From positions 101,490 through 165,489 of the forward strand of contig NZ_JABURL010000050.1 in assembly GCF_014762705.1 (NCBI RefSeq): a DNA stretch of 64,000 nucleotides, given 5' to 3'. The stretch comes from Cyclobacterium sp. (GTDB lineage: Bacteria; Bacteroidota; Bacteroidia; Cytophagales; Cyclobacteriaceae). The notes below the pieces were generated by a model. It was not told the origin of the DNA. It made no database searches and saw only the letters and a list, made by a program, of their open reading frames with translations. How positions within the stretch are numbered: the first letter of the stretch is position 1; every line of letters starts with the position of its first letter. Below, in pieces: positions 27,949 to 37,413 of the stretch. The translations under genes and the position numbers were made by a program.

Positions 27949-29839
27949 TGTTCTTCTGATAAAGCTTTTCCCAAATTCCTTTGGCATCCTTATCGGTTAC
28001 CAATCCGATAAGCCGGTCCCCATCCACCACTGGCAAGCTGCTTATTTTTTTATTGACCATTAATAGCATGGCATATTTGATGTCGGTTTCCGGACCGGTG
28101 GTGATGACATCCTTAATCATGATATCTTTTGCAATTTCCATTCCATCCGTTTTTTCCCTGTTCTTTTTTAAAGTAGATGTGGTGATTAAACCCTTTAATT
28201 TACCTTGTTTGTCTTCTACAGGAATGTGATGGATGTTATTCCATTCCATGATTTTTTCCACCAGGGTGACCAGGTCATCCTCCTGCACCGTAATGAGGTT
28301 GGTGGTCATGATATTGCCGATCCAGTCATACTGTATGGGGATGGCTTTCAGTTCTGCTGCTGCCGCTGCCAACCACTCACTTACCGGTTGATCTGCTTTC
28401 CTGCGTTGTTGCATGGCTGCTGTAAGGGTAACCATGGCTTCATCCCTGCTCATGTGTTTTTTAATATTCCGATAGCTTTTTATGAGCCAACTGCTACCCG
28501 TTTGACCTGATTTAATTCTTTTTTGAATGATATCCAGGTACCTGTTTGATTCTTCTTCAGGAATGCCTGTTGCGGAGAGCCCTTTTTTTGCCAAAGGCAG
28601 AAGTTGATCAAGCATGAGTTTTTGGACAGGTATCATCCGGCCATTCCAGACCATACTGCTGAATATACCCGAAGTAGCTGCCCGGTAAAAATTACCTTTG
28701 GTATCTTCAAAGGATTTCCTTTGCCAGGATCCCTTATATTGTTCAGGCATGGCCTTCATCAGGCCCACCCAGAGTGCCAAATTGGCCATTTCGTCTATGA
28801 TGGTGGGTCCGGATGGAAGGTATCGGTTTTCTATTCTTAAATGAGGCCGTCCATCGGTCGTTCCGTAGCAAGGCCTGTTCCACCGCCAGATCGTACCATT
28901 ATGCAGCTGTAATGCCTGCAGTTTGGGTATGCCTCCCTCTTCCAGAACGGTTAAGGAATTATCCGTTGACTTATGGGTAAGGATCAGGGGAAACCGGGCG
29001 ATGTTTTCTTTGTAGATTTCCGTGGTTTCCCGGATCCACTGATTTCCAAAGGATACCCGTTGTTCTCTTTCCTTCAGGTGATAACCTTTGCTGCGGATGT
29101 CGATGCTCTGCTGAAAGAGGGGTATTCTGGTTTCGGACCACAATTCCCTGCCAAACAGCAATGGGGAATTGGTACAAACCGATAACACAGGACCAGAAAT
29201 CATTTGGGCCCAGTTGTATTGGTCCACAAATTCTTCTTCGCTTACCTGCAGGTGACATTGAAAGCTGGTATTACAGGCTTCGAAGAGGATATTGGTATGC
29301 GCCAAAATCAGTTCATCGACTCCCGATATGTTTAGTTCAAAATCCTGACCCCTCAGTTGTTTGATGATTTCATCCAGGGCCTGGTAGCGGGGATTTGGCG
29401 TCATGAAGTCCATCTGTCCCGATCTCAGGTCTATGGAAGGCAAAATACCTGTAAGGATCACGGAATCACCAAAACCGGATGCCACCCCTTCAGCGTTTTT
29501 AAGGTATTTTCGCAGTTGCTTTTCCATTTTGAAAAGACACCCTTCTTTCAGCTCCTGGGGATCAAGGTTTAGCTCCAGGTTGTACATGGCCAGTTCCGAA
29601 GTAAAGTGACTGTTATCCAGTTTCCCAAGGATTAAGGGGCCATTTTTCGAAGGTTTGTAATGCTTGTTGATCAGGGCGAATTCCTGCTCTGCCCCTATCC
29701 TTTGTACCTCTTTTTCAATCATTCCTTGCCGGATCATCTGATCCAGCGCTTCGATATCATGAATCAGGTTCTTGAGAAATTTTTTTCTCTCGGAGGCCTT
29801 TCTATCGGTATTTACTTTTTGTTCTCCCATCTGTGGCAT
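27941..29839 (-). CDS. Glutamate-cysteine ligase (GCS2)-like protein fused to a CBS-domain pair
   Basis: About 632 residues from the ATG at 29839. The first 400-plus residues resemble the carboxylate-amine ligases of the GCS2 family (RIGAEQEFALI, YNLELNLDP, SFQCHLQV, HLRIENRYLPSGPT). The last 120 residues are two CBS domains (GNIMTTNLITVQEDD and DIMIKDVITTGPETD), which usually bind adenine nucleotides to sense energy state. It probably forms an amide or gamma-glutamyl bond under adenylate control, but the substrate is unknown. It is first in an operon with an M14 deacylase-like gene and an alpha/beta-hydrolase. No RimK-type ATP-grasp gene is present. Confidence 0.8.
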   Translation of the reverse strand: MPQMGEQKVNTDRKASERKKFLKNLIHDIEALDQMIRQGMIEKEVQRIGAEQEFALINKHYKPSKNGPLILGKLDNSHFTSELAMYNLELNLDPQELKEGCLFKMEKQLRKYLKNAEGVASGFGDSVILTGILPSIDLRSGQMDFMTPNPRYQALDEIIKQLRGQDFELNISGVDELILAHTNILFEACNTSFQCHLQVSEEEFVDQYNWAQMISGPVLSVCTNSPLLFGRELWSETRIPLFQQSIDIRSKGYHLKEREQRVSFGNQWIRETTEIYKENIARFPLILTHKSTDNSLTVLEEGGIPKLQALQLHNGTIWRWNRPCYGTTDGRPHLRIENRYLPSGPTIIDEMANLALWVGLMKAMPEQYKGSWQRKSFEDTKGNFYRAATSGIFSSMVWNGRMIPVQKLMLDQLLPLAKKGLSATGIPEEESNRYLDIIQKRIKSGQTGSSWLIKSYRNIKKHMSRDEAMVTLTAAMQQRRKADQPVSEWLAAAAAELKAIPIQYDWIGNIMTTNLITVQEDDLVTLVEKIMEWNNIHHIPVEDKQGKLKGLITTSTLKKNREKTDGMEIAKDIMIKDVITTGPETDIKYAMLLMVNKKISSLPVVDGDRLIGLVTDKDAKGIWEKLYQKNNA

Positions 29840-30013
29840 CAATTTATGCAAGGGACAGGTAATTAGGAAACAAGAGGCAAAGAATCCAAAGGTCAGCTGA
29901 TAAAAATCATTACCGGGAAAGCCTTTCTACCAAACTATTTTTCCAACCACTTAGAACATATCCAAAAGATTTGTAACATAAATTCTCTGGTGGCATAGCC
30001 ATCACTTTCAAGT

Positions 30014-30646
30014 TTATGGTTTTATGTTTTGTGCCACTGAATGAGCGAGGATTTTTGCCCCCTTCTTATTTGGATGTACGCCATCCGGGAATAGTTCGGC
30101 ATGGGGTGCCAGTGCCGAATGCAAATCGATGACAATAGATCCTGTTTTCATGGCTACTTCCTTAATCAGAGGAACCATTTCTTCTACAATGATTTTTTCG
30201 GTGATGCCATAATTGTCTTCAAAGACCGGAACAGGAAGACAAATGTAGATCTTTGCACTAGCGGGCATGTGTTTTTTATAGGTTTCAATCATTGCTACAT
30301 AGTCTTCTGTAAATGATTCCTTGTGGATCCAGTTATGGGGTTTGGAGTCATTTGTTCCCAGCTTGACGACCAGGATGTCAGGTTCAAATTCCTTTACCTG
30401 TTCAAATTGAGGCTCATTCCAGAAAGGGAAATCTCCTTTTTTCATCAGGGTTCTTGCGCTTACTCCAAAGTTTTTTACCAGGTAAGCTTTACCCAGCTTT
30501 TTTTGTAATTGTAAAGGATAACTGTCCGGGTGATTTCTGCCTGGCCCCTCTGTTATGCTATTGCCTACGCAGGCCACTTTTACAGGCTGTTGCGCAAAAG
30601 CCCCGTGGCCCAAAAGCAAAAAAAGGGCATAGATGATTTTTCTCAT
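30014..30646 (-). CDS. SGNH/GDSL-family esterase, exported
   Basis: 210 residues with a signal peptide (about 1-18, ending AFAQ). SGNH blocks are clear: GNSITEG (block I Ser), KLGTNDSK (block III), and DGVHPNKKG (block V Asp/His). Such proteins act as acetylxylan, sialate or other carbohydrate esterases, or as lysophospholipases, in the periplasm or outside the cell. It is a single gene; the neighbouring plus-strand gene is divergent. Confidence 0.88.
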   Translation of the reverse strand: MRKIIYALFLLLGHGAFAQQPVKVACVGNSITEGPGRNHPDSYPLQLQKKLGKAYLVKNFGVSARTLMKKGDFPFWNEPQFEQVKEFEPDILVVKLGTNDSKPHNWIHKESFTEDYVAMIETYKKHMPASAKIYICLPVPVFEDNYGITEKIIVEEMVPLIKEVAMKTGSIVIDLHSALAPHAELFPDGVHPNKKGAKILAHSVAQNIKP

Positions 30647-30739
30647 AAAGGTGATGGTTCTGCTAAAAGGGAAATTACGGAAATTTTTGAATGATTTGGA
30701 AGGATCAATTATTTAAATTGCCTTCAAATTAATAAATGA

Positions 30740-31594
30740 GTGAGTTTGATTCAAAAAATTTCTTTAAGATTTATCGATAAAGCCAACATGCTATCGCTGG
30801 ATGTGGTGGCTGGGGCATGTGCTGGCTTGTTCTTTTTCGGGGACATGATGAGGTTGTCCTTGCCTCCCTTTCTTTACATCTTGCTGGGAATGGCCGTTTG
30901 GACCATTTATACTTTTGACCATCTTTTAGACGCAAAGAAAATACCCCAAAAGGCCCTGTCCAGACGACATCGATACCATCAAAAGCATTTTAACAAGCTC
31001 AGCCTGGTTACAGCCATTATTTCAATACTGGGAATAGTACTTGCTTTAAAATGGCTATCCTGGGATGGGTTATTGGGCGCTGGTCTGCTATTGATTACAC
31101 TGATTATGATTGTGATCATTGGTTTGCGCTTTGCATATGTAAAATGGGCTGTTTTTAAGGAAGCAGCCATCGCTTTGTTGTATGTTTGTGGTATTGTCTT
31201 AGTGCCCTTTTGGCAACAGGATTTTGGGTTTGAGTCCTGGAACTGGTTATTTTATGCTGCTGGTTATTTTGCTTTGGCCTGGTTTAATCTGGTGTTTTTG
31301 TCTTATATGGATGCAGCTTTGGACAAGGCGCAGGGCCATCATTCCATAATGACAGTTTTGGGTAAAAAGAGGACCCGCCAATTGCTTTGGGGACTAGTTG
31401 CCTTTTCCCTGATGTATATGTTGATCCTTTTTATCATCTTGCCCTCTTTTTATCACCGCTACACCCTGATCTGGGGGATGATGATATTAATTCATGCCAT
31501 AAGTTTCATGGAGCACCCCAGTAATATAAGCAGTGCAAGGAGGCGGCTGGAACTCTCTTTTTCACTACCTATACTCCTGATTTTATTTGAATAG
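30740..31594 (+). CDS. UbiA-like integral membrane protein
   Basis: 284 residues with about eight membrane helices. YTFDHLLDAKK (about 57-67) stands where UbiA prenyltransferases have NDxxDxxxD, and FLSYMDAALDKAQGH (about 189-203) where they have the second Asp-rich motif. Both are degenerate, so prenyl transfer is possible but not certain. The start is a GTG at 30740; the nearby ATG at 30736 is in another frame. A methyltransferase gene follows after 12 bp, a pairing that suits quinone or terpenoid modification. Confidence 0.6.
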   Translation: MSLIQKISLRFIDKANMLSLDVVAGACAGLFFFGDMMRLSLPPFLYILLGMAVWTIYTFDHLLDAKKIPQKALSRRHRYHQKHFNKLSLVTAIISILGIVLALKWLSWDGLLGAGLLLITLIMIVIIGLRFAYVKWAVFKEAAIALLYVCGIVLVPFWQQDFGFESWNWLFYAAGYFALAWFNLVFLSYMDAALDKAQGHHSIMTVLGKKRTRQLLWGLVAFSLMYMLILFIILPSFYHRYTLIWGMMILIHAISFMEHPSNISSARRRLELSFSLPILLILFE

Positions 31595-31606
31595 ACCCTG
31601 ATAAAT

Positions 31607-32263
31607 ATGGCATCTCCTGATCATTATCGTTTACTGGCTCCTTTTTACGAAAGCCTGAGCCGCTTGCTGTTGGGAAATCAATTCCAGGCCAGTAAAACCG
31701 CCTTTCTACACACCATTGAAAAAGGTGACCAGGTGCTGGTAGTAGGAGGAGGAGCAGGAGCGAACATGCCTGAGCTGCTGCGAAGGTGCGGAGAAAAGGG
31801 AAAAGTTGTTTATATGGAAGCTTCCGCTTCCATGATGCGGCAGTGTCGTAAAGGTTTGGACAGGGATCTGTTAAGGCAGGTTGTATTCATTCATGCTTCT
31901 GCCTTTGATGCCTTGCCGGATTTGAAATTTGATGTGGTGATCACTCAGTATTTTTTGGACGTTTTGCCGGATGAGCAGATAGATCGCTTATTTGGAGCAT
32001 TGCAATCTAAAGTGGGCAAGCATACCCGTTGGATTTTTGCAGATTTTTATCCCCTATCAAGCAAAATGGTGCAGCTGAAAGCCATGATCAATACTTTCAG
32101 ATTGCTCACCAGGCATGCCCGAAAGGACCTTCCGGAATATGAGGGTTATTTTTACAAATGGGGCTGGCAGGAAATGGAAAGCATGATTTATTGCCAGGGT
32201 TTTTACCAGGCAAGGATTTATGGTTTCGCCCCCAATTCAATTAACCCCGAAATCAGTTCCTGA
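31607..32263 (+). CDS. Class I methyltransferase
   Basis: 218 residues. The SAM motif is VLVVGGGAGANMPELL (about 43-58) followed by an acidic residue after strand two (YMEAS). ITQYFLDVLP (about 120-129) is the post-motif strand. The YRLLAPFYESLSRLLLG start resembles UbiE-type methyltransferases. The gene runs 46 bp into the convergent ceramidase-like gene. It is probably coupled to the preceding UbiA-like gene. Confidence 0.82.
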   Translation: MASPDHYRLLAPFYESLSRLLLGNQFQASKTAFLHTIEKGDQVLVVGGGAGANMPELLRRCGEKGKVVYMEASASMMRQCRKGLDRDLLRQVVFIHASAFDALPDLKFDVVITQYFLDVLPDEQIDRLFGALQSKVGKHTRWIFADFYPLSSKMVQLKAMINTFRLLTRHARKDLPEYEGYFYKWGWQEMESMIYCQGFYQARIYGFAPNSINPEISS

Positions 32264-33549
32264 AAATAAGCCCCATTGTAGGGGCCATAAAAATTCATGT
32301 CCCTTACTTCGTACAAATCTTCCTGGTAGTACTTATCCGGAGTAATGTAGCCGATATAGCCGCCATTGAAAGTGGTGACGATCAGGTTTAAACCCATAGC
32401 TGTGGCTTGTTTTTCCCAGTCTTCGTAAAAAACTCCCGAAACTTCACCTGATGAGGAAATGAAAAGTGTATTGCCTATCCGAACGAGGTCAAAATGAGCA
32501 GGATAATCGCCAATGGCCCAGTCAAAGAGCCAGGGCCTGATTCTCCAGTTATCGCTGATCCGGAGATGGGGCTCCCGTAGTTTGATGGGAAGCTTCCCTG
32601 CCAGAACCTCATGACCTACCAAAGGTTTTGTGGAGGTGGTATCATGAGTCATTACAGAATCTAATTGAAAAGCATATTGACGTATACCTGCAATATCGTT
32701 TCCAGGCGCTTTTGGACGGTGGCTTCCCACTGCTCCTGCGGCAAAAATGACCAGGTCCTGCTCCTTTTCCATTTTTTTTGACAGGTAAAAGGGATAATCA
32801 CCGGACAATCCCATAAAGCGGCTGCTCAGACAGGTGGCATGCGCACTGTAGGTGAGCAGACTGGCAGTTTTTCCATTTGGCTGGGTAAGGTTGATTTGCC
32901 GCATATAGGGATCCACCGGATCATTGGCTATTAACCGATTGGTGACAAAATCTCCGGCATGGCTTTTCTTAAAATCTATTTTTACAGTATCCATCCGCCT
33001 GAGAGCTTCTTTCAAAGCCAGTACGGTGTTTTCGGCAATTTGATTTACCAGCGCAACATTCCATCCTCCCAAAGCGAAATTACCTACAGGACCTGGAATG
33101 GTTCCCCCCATCCCACTGTGGGTATGCGTGGCAGTAAAGTAAAGATGATCTATTGGAACATCTTTTTGTTGGATTACCTCCGTGATGGTTTTTGCCATTT
33201 CAGGATGAACAATCAACAATTCGTAATTGATAAAGGCCACTTTAAATTCATGGTTGCCCAGAATGATGGTTTTGACAAAGCTGCTGTCCTGAACAAATTC
33301 ATAATTTCCCCTCGGTCGGTAAGCTACCAGGGGTACAGGATCATCCGGGGTGATGTTGGCCCTTGCCCATCCCCCCAGCAAATAGCCCTGGTCACTTCCA
33401 GACAGGCTAAGGGTATCCAAATACCCTATGGTTTCTTTATAGTATGACTTTTCCTGATAGGGCGTCCAGTCTACCCTTGTAATGCTACCTACGGCCAAAA
33501 GGATCAAAAAAACAACAAGACCGATGAGTATCTTAAAAAAAACCCGCAT
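32218..33549 (-). CDS. Neutral/alkaline ceramidase-like protein
   Basis: About 443 residues from the ATG at 33549, with an N-terminal membrane segment (about 3-22). WARANITPDDPVPLVAY, INYELLIVHPE and TATHTHSGMGG match the N-terminal domain of neutral ceramidases, the last carrying zinc-binding His. SAHATCLSSRFMGLSGDYPF is the second conserved block. It lacks the typical C-terminal Ig-like domain, so it is shorter than full ceramidases. Sphingolipids occur in many Bacteroidota, so cleaving an N-acyl sphingoid base is a reasonable guess. Its last 46 bp overlap a convergent methyltransferase gene. Confidence 0.82.
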   Translation of the reverse strand: MRVFFKILIGLVVFLILLAVGSITRVDWTPYQEKSYYKETIGYLDTLSLSGSDQGYLLGGWARANITPDDPVPLVAYRPRGNYEFVQDSSFVKTIILGNHEFKVAFINYELLIVHPEMAKTITEVIQQKDVPIDHLYFTATHTHSGMGGTIPGPVGNFALGGWNVALVNQIAENTVLALKEALRRMDTVKIDFKKSHAGDFVTNRLIANDPVDPYMRQINLTQPNGKTASLLTYSAHATCLSSRFMGLSGDYPFYLSKKMEKEQDLVIFAAGAVGSHRPKAPGNDIAGIRQYAFQLDSVMTHDTTSTKPLVGHEVLAGKLPIKLREPHLRISDNWRIRPWLFDWAIGDYPAHFDLVRIGNTLFISSSGEVSGVFYEDWEKQATAMGLNLIVTTFNGGYIGYITPDKYYQEDLYEVRDMNFYGPYNGAYFQELISGLIELGAKP

Positions 33550-33565
33550 CAACTATCGAACAAGA

Positions 33566-34735
33566 TTAATCCTCATAAGTAAACACCCCATGCCGGCCAT
33601 CAATGGTTACTTTTTTTCCTTTGTGGGGGACCACCCTTCCGATTATTTTTGCAGAAACCCCAAAAGTTTCAGCCATCCGGATGATCTCATTTGCCCATTT
33701 TTCTTCCAGGTAAATCTCCATGCGGTGCCCCATATTAAAAACCTTGTACATTTCTTTCCAATCTGTTCCACTTTCTTTTTGGATGATGGAAAAGAGAGGT
33801 GGGGTGTCAAAAAGCTGATCTTTAATCACATGCAGGTCATCGATAAAATGCAGCACTTTGGTCTGGGCTCCGCCACTGCAGTGAACCAGCCCATGGAGAG
33901 CAGTGCGGTATTCTTTTAGGATGGCAGCGATTACCGGGGCATAGGTTCTGGTGGGAGAAAGGACTAATTTTCCCATGTCCAGGGGAGTACCTGGTGCCTC
34001 GTCTGTCAAACCATAACTGCCGGAATAGACCAAATCCTCTGGCACAGATGGGTCAAAACTTTCGGGATAGGAGGCCATGAGGCTTTTTTTGAAAACATCA
34101 TGACGGGCTGAGGTTAATCCGTTGCTGCCCATTCCTCCATTGTATTCGGTTTCATAACCAGCCTGGCCAAAAGATGCCAGTCCCACTACCACATCCCCTG
34201 CCTTTATCCGGTCATTGGAAATGACATCCGCTCTTTTCATCCTGCACGTTACCGTACTGTCTACAATAATGGTTCGGACCAGGTCGCCTACATCAGCTGT
34301 TTCTCCTCCGGTAAGTATGGCATTAACTCCATGATCCCTTAACATTTGCAACACCTCTTCTGTACCATTGATCAGCGCCGCAATGACTTCTCCGGGAATC
34401 AGGTTTTTGTTTCTTCCAATAGTAGAAGAAACCAATATATTGTTGACGGCCCCAACACAGAGCAGGTCGTCAATGTTCATGATGATAGCATCTTGAGCAA
34501 TACCTTTCCAGACACTTAGATCTCCTGTTTCTTTCCAATAAAGATAAGCAAGGGAGGATTTGGTACCTGCCCCATCGGCATGCATGATATTGCAGTATTC
34601 CGGATCATTTCCCAAAAGATCCTCCACAATTTTACAAAATGCTTTGGGGAACAGCCCTTTGTCCAAATTAGAGATGGCACTGTGTACGTCTTCTTTGGAG
34701 GCCGATACCCCACGTTGCATATACCTTTCGTTCAT
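33566..34735 (-). CDS. purM: Phosphoribosylformylglycinamidine cyclo-ligase (AIR synthase)
   Basis: 389 residues in the Bacteroidota form, which is longer than E. coli PurM. Typical blocks are RGVSASKEDVH near the N-terminus, DGAGTKSSLAY, DAIIMNIDDLLCVGA (metal/ATP site), LTGGETADV, and a C-terminal RMEIYLEEKWA. It closes the imidazole ring in de novo purine synthesis. A -7 element TATCTTTG lies 32 nt before the ATG. The ceramidase-like gene starts 16 bp after its stop. Confidence 0.93.
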   Translation of the reverse strand: MNERYMQRGVSASKEDVHSAISNLDKGLFPKAFCKIVEDLLGNDPEYCNIMHADGAGTKSSLAYLYWKETGDLSVWKGIAQDAIIMNIDDLLCVGAVNNILVSSTIGRNKNLIPGEVIAALINGTEEVLQMLRDHGVNAILTGGETADVGDLVRTIIVDSTVTCRMKRADVISNDRIKAGDVVVGLASFGQAGYETEYNGGMGSNGLTSARHDVFKKSLMASYPESFDPSVPEDLVYSGSYGLTDEAPGTPLDMGKLVLSPTRTYAPVIAAILKEYRTALHGLVHCSGGAQTKVLHFIDDLHVIKDQLFDTPPLFSIIQKESGTDWKEMYKVFNMGHRMEIYLEEKWANEIIRMAETFGVSAKIIGRVVPHKGKKVTIDGRHGVFTYED

Positions 34736-34766
34736 AACCCTGGCTTTGAAAAAAACAGATAAGCCG

Positions 34767-34774
34767 CAAAGATA
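34767..34774 (-). promoter_or_regulatory. Bacteroidota -7 element for purM
   Basis: The minus strand reads TATCTTTG, an exact TAnnTTTG match, 31 nt upstream of the purM ATG and just past the stop of the preceding gene. Confidence 0.5.
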
Positions 34775-34780
34775 AGAATT

Positions 34781-36730
34781 TTAGTCCGTGATTTCTATTA
34801 CCTTAAACTCCGTCCTTCTGTTGGTTTGGTGCTCTTCTTCGGTTTGGGCATTTTCTATGATCAGCTGTCTCTCCCCGTATCCCCTGGCTTCCAGACGGTC
34901 ACTGTCAATTCCCTGAGAGACGATGTATTCCACAGCAGATTCTGCCCTTCTCTGAGAAAGGTCGTCATTGTAGGCATCACTGGCCCGGGCATCGGTATGG
35001 CTGCTGAGTTCTATCCTGATTCCGGGATTGTCTTTCAGGATTTGGACAAGTTTATCCAATTCTTGCGCTGCATCAGGTCGTATTTCAGCTTTATCCAGAT
35101 CATAATAGATGTTTTCAAGTACGATGGCCCGTTCCAAAACCAATTGTTCCAGAACAATGGTGGTATCCAGGGTAATGTTTGTAACCTGCTCGATAAGTTC
35201 ATCCTGGGAAGGCGTTTTGCCTACGGTACTGTAAGGAATGCTTTTGGTGAAATAGCCATTTTTGGAAGCGATCATGGAGTAATTTTTTTCCGGTTCCAGC
35301 GGGAATCTTAACCTACCGTTTTGGCTGGAGAAGTTACCGTCGATGGTCTGGTTGTTTTCATCGTACAAAACTACCCGGGTTTGGGGTAGAATTTTCTCCT
35401 CGCCGTTCTCTAGTCTTTCCCTGGTCTCCACGTTCAGCAATACATTGACCACTTTTGGTGGAGGGGTCATGTCTTTGAAATAATAAATGTCGTCATCTCC
35501 CTTTCCTCCCTCGCGGTTGGAAGTAATGAAGCCTTCTTTGGGATAATCGGTAAAAAAGATCCCAAAATCATCTGCCAATGAATTAAAATTGGGACCAAGG
35601 TTACGGACAACAGCTTTGCCATCTTCTTCTTTATAAACGAACAGGTCCAGCTTGCCATAACCTGGATGACCGTCAGAGGAAAAATAAAATTCCCCGTTGG
35701 ACATGGGACGCGGAAACATTTCATTGCCTGGGGTGTTGATCTCAGGGCCCATATTGACTACATTTCCAAAATCTCCATTGGCCAATTTAGTGGATTTGTA
35801 GAGGTCGGATCCTCCAAATCCTCCCGGTCTGTTGGAAGCAAAATAAAGGACTTCTCCATCAGGGCTAAATGCAGGAGTAGAGTTCCAGTATTCCGGTTCC
35901 CCATTTACGGGCATGAAAATGGGCTCCGTAAATCCACCGCCTCTGAAATAGGATGCAAATAAGCTCACATCGGGGAGATCGTTTTTAGTGCCAGCGTTAC
36001 CTCGTGCGTAAATGATGGTATTGCCATCGGGACTGATCGCAATGGCTCCCTGATTCAATCCTCCTTCATTCTGAAATTCAGGAAGGGTCTGAACATTCTG
36101 AGCATCTACATTTACCCCTTCAGCGCGGGCCCTGAACAAGCGGGTATAACCTTGTCCTGTAGCCGGATAAATATCTCCGGCTCCCCTGGAACTGGTGAAA
36201 TAAAGGTAATTTTCACTTAATACCGGAGCGTAATCTATTCCGGAGGTGTTTAAAAGCTCATAGTTTTCCAATTCGTGGTTGGGCCATATGGGCTCTATGG
36301 ACGAAATGGCCTCAATATTTTGGATTTCCTTTTCAGCCAGGGCAATTCTTTCATCGTCCATGGTCAATTTTTTGGCCGCCTCAAAAGCTGCCGTTGCTTC
36401 TTCGTAGAGGCCTTGCCCTTTCAAGCTTTTCCCCTGGTAGTATTGGCTTTCGAAGGTAGCATCCTCTTCGGAAACTTTTTCATAAAACTCAGCTGCTTTT
36501 TCCACTCTGTTGGAAAGCCGGTAACTTTCTGCCATATACAAGTTGGCCTTACTGTTGTCGGGTTCTTTTTCCAGCAATTTCGAATAGGAGTTGATGGCTA
36601 CCTGATACTCTCCCGCACTGAATTGATTTTGGGCTTTTTGTTGCAGACTGGTACAGGCCACCTGCAGTAACAGAAATCCCCCCAGGAGTAAGAATGAACT
36701 GATTAGACTGGAATGCGTTGCTTTTTTCAT
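34781..36730 (-). CDS. PorE-like lipoprotein: TPR, PD40 propeller, OmpA C-domain
   Basis: 649 residues. A lipobox LQVAC is followed by TPR repeats (about 28-140), a beta-propeller with PD40 repeats (AISPDGNTIIYARG, AFSPDGEVLYFASNRPGG, about 150-420), a small carboxypeptidase-regulatory-like region (about 425-515), and an OmpA peptidoglycan-binding domain (about 535-649; NIYYDLDKAEIRPDA, SSHTDARAS, LSQRRAESA). This order matches PorE of the type IX secretion system, which ties the machinery to peptidoglycan, but many Bacteroidota genomes have several such paralogues and no other secretion gene is here. Confidence 0.88.
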   Translation of the reverse strand: MKKATHSSLISSFLLLGGFLLLQVACTSLQQKAQNQFSAGEYQVAINSYSKLLEKEPDNSKANLYMAESYRLSNRVEKAAEFYEKVSEEDATFESQYYQGKSLKGQGLYEEATAAFEAAKKLTMDDERIALAEKEIQNIEAISSIEPIWPNHELENYELLNTSGIDYAPVLSENYLYFTSSRGAGDIYPATGQGYTRLFRARAEGVNVDAQNVQTLPEFQNEGGLNQGAIAISPDGNTIIYARGNAGTKNDLPDVSLFASYFRGGGFTEPIFMPVNGEPEYWNSTPAFSPDGEVLYFASNRPGGFGGSDLYKSTKLANGDFGNVVNMGPEINTPGNEMFPRPMSNGEFYFSSDGHPGYGKLDLFVYKEEDGKAVVRNLGPNFNSLADDFGIFFTDYPKEGFITSNREGGKGDDDIYYFKDMTPPPKVVNVLLNVETRERLENGEEKILPQTRVVLYDENNQTIDGNFSSQNGRLRFPLEPEKNYSMIASKNGYFTKSIPYSTVGKTPSQDELIEQVTNITLDTTIVLEQLVLERAIVLENIYYDLDKAEIRPDAAQELDKLVQILKDNPGIRIELSSHTDARASDAYNDDLSQRRAESAVEYIVSQGIDSDRLEARGYGERQLIIENAQTEEEHQTNRRTEFKVIEITD

Positions 36731-36752
36731 GTGAATAGCTTCCCTTACAGAT

Positions 36753-37241
36753 TTATTTGGCGAAATACTTTTTTAACCAGCTATGATCTGCCGGTATCAA
36801 CCATTGGTTTTCCAAATCTGCTATTTTGTTAACGCCCGGATTGAATACTTTACTTTGGGCTTGTAGTGATCCTTCATTGATATGTTTCCTGATTTCAGGC
36901 AGAAAGGCTACTTTAACGCCATGGGAATCCATGTAGGAAACCTTACCGCTATCCAGGAGGTTGATGTCCAATTCGGTTTCAATTTCCCTAAGGATCTTTA
37001 CCGAACTGTCGATGGAGCAACCACTTGCGCCCAGTTTACTTTCATCCACTGCCAGGACAATGAATTGGTCGTATTTGATATCAAAAGAACTCGGCATCAG
37101 GCTGCCGTGGGTATTCCACTGGTTACAGAAAGTCACTAATTTGGAGATGATCCAGGTTTTTTCCTTTTCATCAAATGGTCTGTCTGCCTGATACACCCAA
37201 ATTCTTGCCTCATGGGGCATATCTTCAAAAGGTAAATACAT
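36753..37241 (-). CDS. Conserved Bacteroidota protein of unknown function, 162 residues
   Basis: A soluble protein without signal peptide. It starts with LPFEDMPHEARIWVYQADRPF, and a central part (YDQFIVLAVDESKLGASGCSID) contains a conserved-looking Gly-Cys-Ser. From memory of the family, homologues are often labelled ABC transporter ATPase, but no Walker A, signature or Walker B motif is present here, so that label is unsupported. It precedes the PorE-like gene by 22 bp on the same strand and may share its transcript. Confidence 0.7.
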   Translation of the reverse strand: MYLPFEDMPHEARIWVYQADRPFDEKEKTWIISKLVTFCNQWNTHGSLMPSSFDIKYDQFIVLAVDESKLGASGCSIDSSVKILREIETELDINLLDSGKVSYMDSHGVKVAFLPEIRKHINEGSLQAQSKVFNPGVNKIADLENQWLIPADHSWLKKYFAK

Positions 37242-37379
37242 GCTTTGGCTCCTTTGTTTTTAATGAATAAATTGTTAATGGTTTTGTCATCCGTTTATTA
37301 CCAATTACAGGTTAAACGTAAATTGATTTTATAATGATACAAAATATACTTTAAGATCGTTTAAAAAAACCAAAATACC

Positions 37380-37406
37380 GAAACACAGGCAAGTTGGCCT
37401 GTATCA
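37380..37406 (-). terminator. Possible terminator of the Hdr-like Fe-S operon
   Basis: The hairpin ACAGGC-N6-GCCTGT (37385-37402) lies just past the minus-strand stop at 37414. The next T-run on the minus strand is about 15 nt away, so termination may be weak. Confidence 0.4.
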
Positions 37407-37413
37407 GCTTATT

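Noticed and set aside
36753..37241. ABC transporter ATPase label for this gene
   Set aside because: No Walker A, signature or Walker B motif is present.
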